Origin: Mangifera indica
Lineage: Eukaryota; Streptophyta; Magnoliopsida; Sapindales; Anacardiaceae
Length of the DNA stretch: 64,000 nt
Assembly (NCBI RefSeq): GCF_011075055.1
Contig: NC_058151.1
Coordinates: 5,226,251-5,290,250 of the forward strand
Direction: 5' to 3'
The position numbers were made by a program, and so were the translations under genes. Below the pieces are notes generated by a model, which was not told the origin of the DNA, made no database searches, and saw only the letters and a list, made by a program, of their open reading frames with translations. Below are positions 62,864 to 64,000 of the stretch, in pieces; positions within the stretch are counted from its first letter, which is position 1; each line of letters opens with the position of its first letter.

Positions 62864-63709
62864 GGGAAAAGGACAATTTTCCACCTAGGTTTTGTTAAAA
62901 AGATAAATATATACCTATGATAAGTGAAAAACCCAAATACCTCCCTAAAGTTTACTCTGTTAGGACACACCCACATATTTTCTGTTAGGTTTAAAGGGTA
63001 AATTCATTATTTTATCAGTAATATTAAAATAATTAAAATTGTATCTCATTTTTCCCCTTTAATATAAAAAACTAACATTTTCCCTCATGAATTAAGGTTT
63101 AAAAAATTTATTTTTCTCCTAAAATCCCGCCACTTTATCTGACGACGACTGGCCAACTACAGAGGAGTTTTCGTCTAGAGGTTGTCCTCTAGACGACTAT
63201 AATCGTCTAAATTGGATGACGAAACGTTGTCCATTCTGAACGATACTTCATTGTCTAGACTGAACAAAAAGTGTCGTCATCACTGGATGACTTTCCGTCG
63301 TCTAGATCTTATGATGAAAGTCGTTCATAATGGATGACAAACATTGTCTAAAGACTGGTCGACGCTCTATTGTCTAGATGTGAACAACACTCATCATTTA
63401 ACCTCCAGTCACATCAGTCGCCAATGGCCGGAGGAAGAGTGAAGAAAAAATAAAAGATTTGGGGGAGGAAAAAGTCACTTTTTAAAGTTCAAGTATAGGC
63501 GTTAAATGTTAATTTTTAAAATCTGAAAGAAAAAATAAGATAAAATTATATATTTTTTAGTATTATTATTAAATAATGATTTTATCTTTGTATTTAACAA
63601 AAAATTTAATGACTGTTTAAGATTAAATAAATGTTTAAAATTTTTATCTTTTATAAATATATATTTTTAGAATAAACCAAAATTTGAGTGGGAAATACCC
63701 CTCCGCCCA
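62864..63709. mobile_element. MULE-like inverted-repeat element, copy J
   Basis: The left end is GGGAAAAGGACAATTTTCCA and the right end GAGTGGGAAATACCCCTCCG + CCC(A). The 9-bp flanks are tatttaata (62855-62863) and tacttaata (63710-63718), 8 of 9 equal. The core (about 63125-63440) is dominated by GTCTAGA, GACGAC and TCGTCTA words in both orientations. Like copy D it has the GGGAAAA type of left end. Confidence 0.75.
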
Positions 63710-63718
63710 TACTTAATA

Positions 63719-64000
63719 TTATTCTAAAATTATTATCTCGTGGTGTTTGGAAATGTGTGAGTTGGCTAAATTGTGAGAATAAGTGATGATAAGTGTCGGT
63801 GGTGGTGAGAGTCGGCCAGCCTTTTTACTTCCCCTGTTAAAACACAAATTTTCTACCAAATATACTTACCTGAAGATAAAACTACAGCTATAACAAATTC
63901 TTTTTTTTTTTTTTTTTGTATAATTTGATATAGTAGTACTTGATTTAATGATTTTAAAAAAATAAAATAAAATAATTATATCATTCAATTATAAATAATA
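63719..64000. other. AT-rich end of window
   Basis: No gene seen; contains a run of about 18 T near 63900. Confidence 0.4.

Noticed and set aside
1..64000. CRISPR arrays, bacterial operons, tRNA or rRNA genes, phage genes
   Set aside because: No regular spacer arrays or bacterial gene spacing are seen, and no cloverleaf or rRNA sequence was recognised by eye; the content is plant nuclear DNA. A tRNA scan would be needed to exclude a tRNA fully.

Overview
The window is nuclear DNA of a flowering plant. The evidence is AT-rich sequence, genes with many GT-AG introns, long transposon-filled intergenic spaces, and protein types that are plant-specific in form (six-gelsolin villin with headpiece, FYVE protein with repeated coiled coils, plant FHIT, hAT and Mutator-like transposons, TRIM). 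Gene content and exon pattern suggest a eudicot; I cannot name the species.

Three genes look intact. (1) A FYVE-finger protein on the + strand (CDS 7521-12056, 3 coding exons, 1142 aa) has eight copies of a basic/acidic helical repeat resembling DM14 domains. (2) A villin on the + strand (CDS 23960-34755, 23 coding exons, 936 aa, closest in my recollection to VLN3) has a non-coding first exon near 20945-21181 and a long 5'UTR intron. (3) A small HIT-family dinucleoside triphosphate hydrolase (FHIT) lies on the - strand (CDS 50616-48354, 4 exons, 162 aa). They are unrelated housekeeping/cytoskeletal genes and do not form a pathway; all splice junctions given were placed by frame and conserved protein sequence.

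The rest is mainly mobile DNA. The most striking item is one family of inverted-repeat elements (0.7-1.3 kb, ends GGCCAAA.GACTATTCCCAC or GGGAAAA variants) with seven two-ended copies and at least three partial ones. Six of the seven have imperfect 9-bp target duplications, the mark of Mutator-like (MULE) transposition. Each carries a different GC-richer core, and one core (51262-51460) holds a zinc-finger segment resembling STOP1-type C2H2 factors, that is, a probable Pack-MULE. Two copies sit back to back in the same target site.

Between 39.3 and 46.5 kb there is a nested hAT structure. A 4760-bp hAT element (39643-44402) with a perfect 8-bp target duplication and a dead BED/hAT transposase is inserted into an older hAT transposase relic. 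That relic's N-terminal part lies to the right and its C-terminal part to the left. Other elements are a complete 588-bp TRIM retrotransposon in the villin 5'UTR intron, a Ty3/gypsy gag relic, a solo-type LTR with primer-binding site, a Tourist-like MITE, a second foldback MITE family with about ten copies, and several micro- and minisatellites. Intergenic stretches not listed as elements are AT-rich and show nothing I can name.
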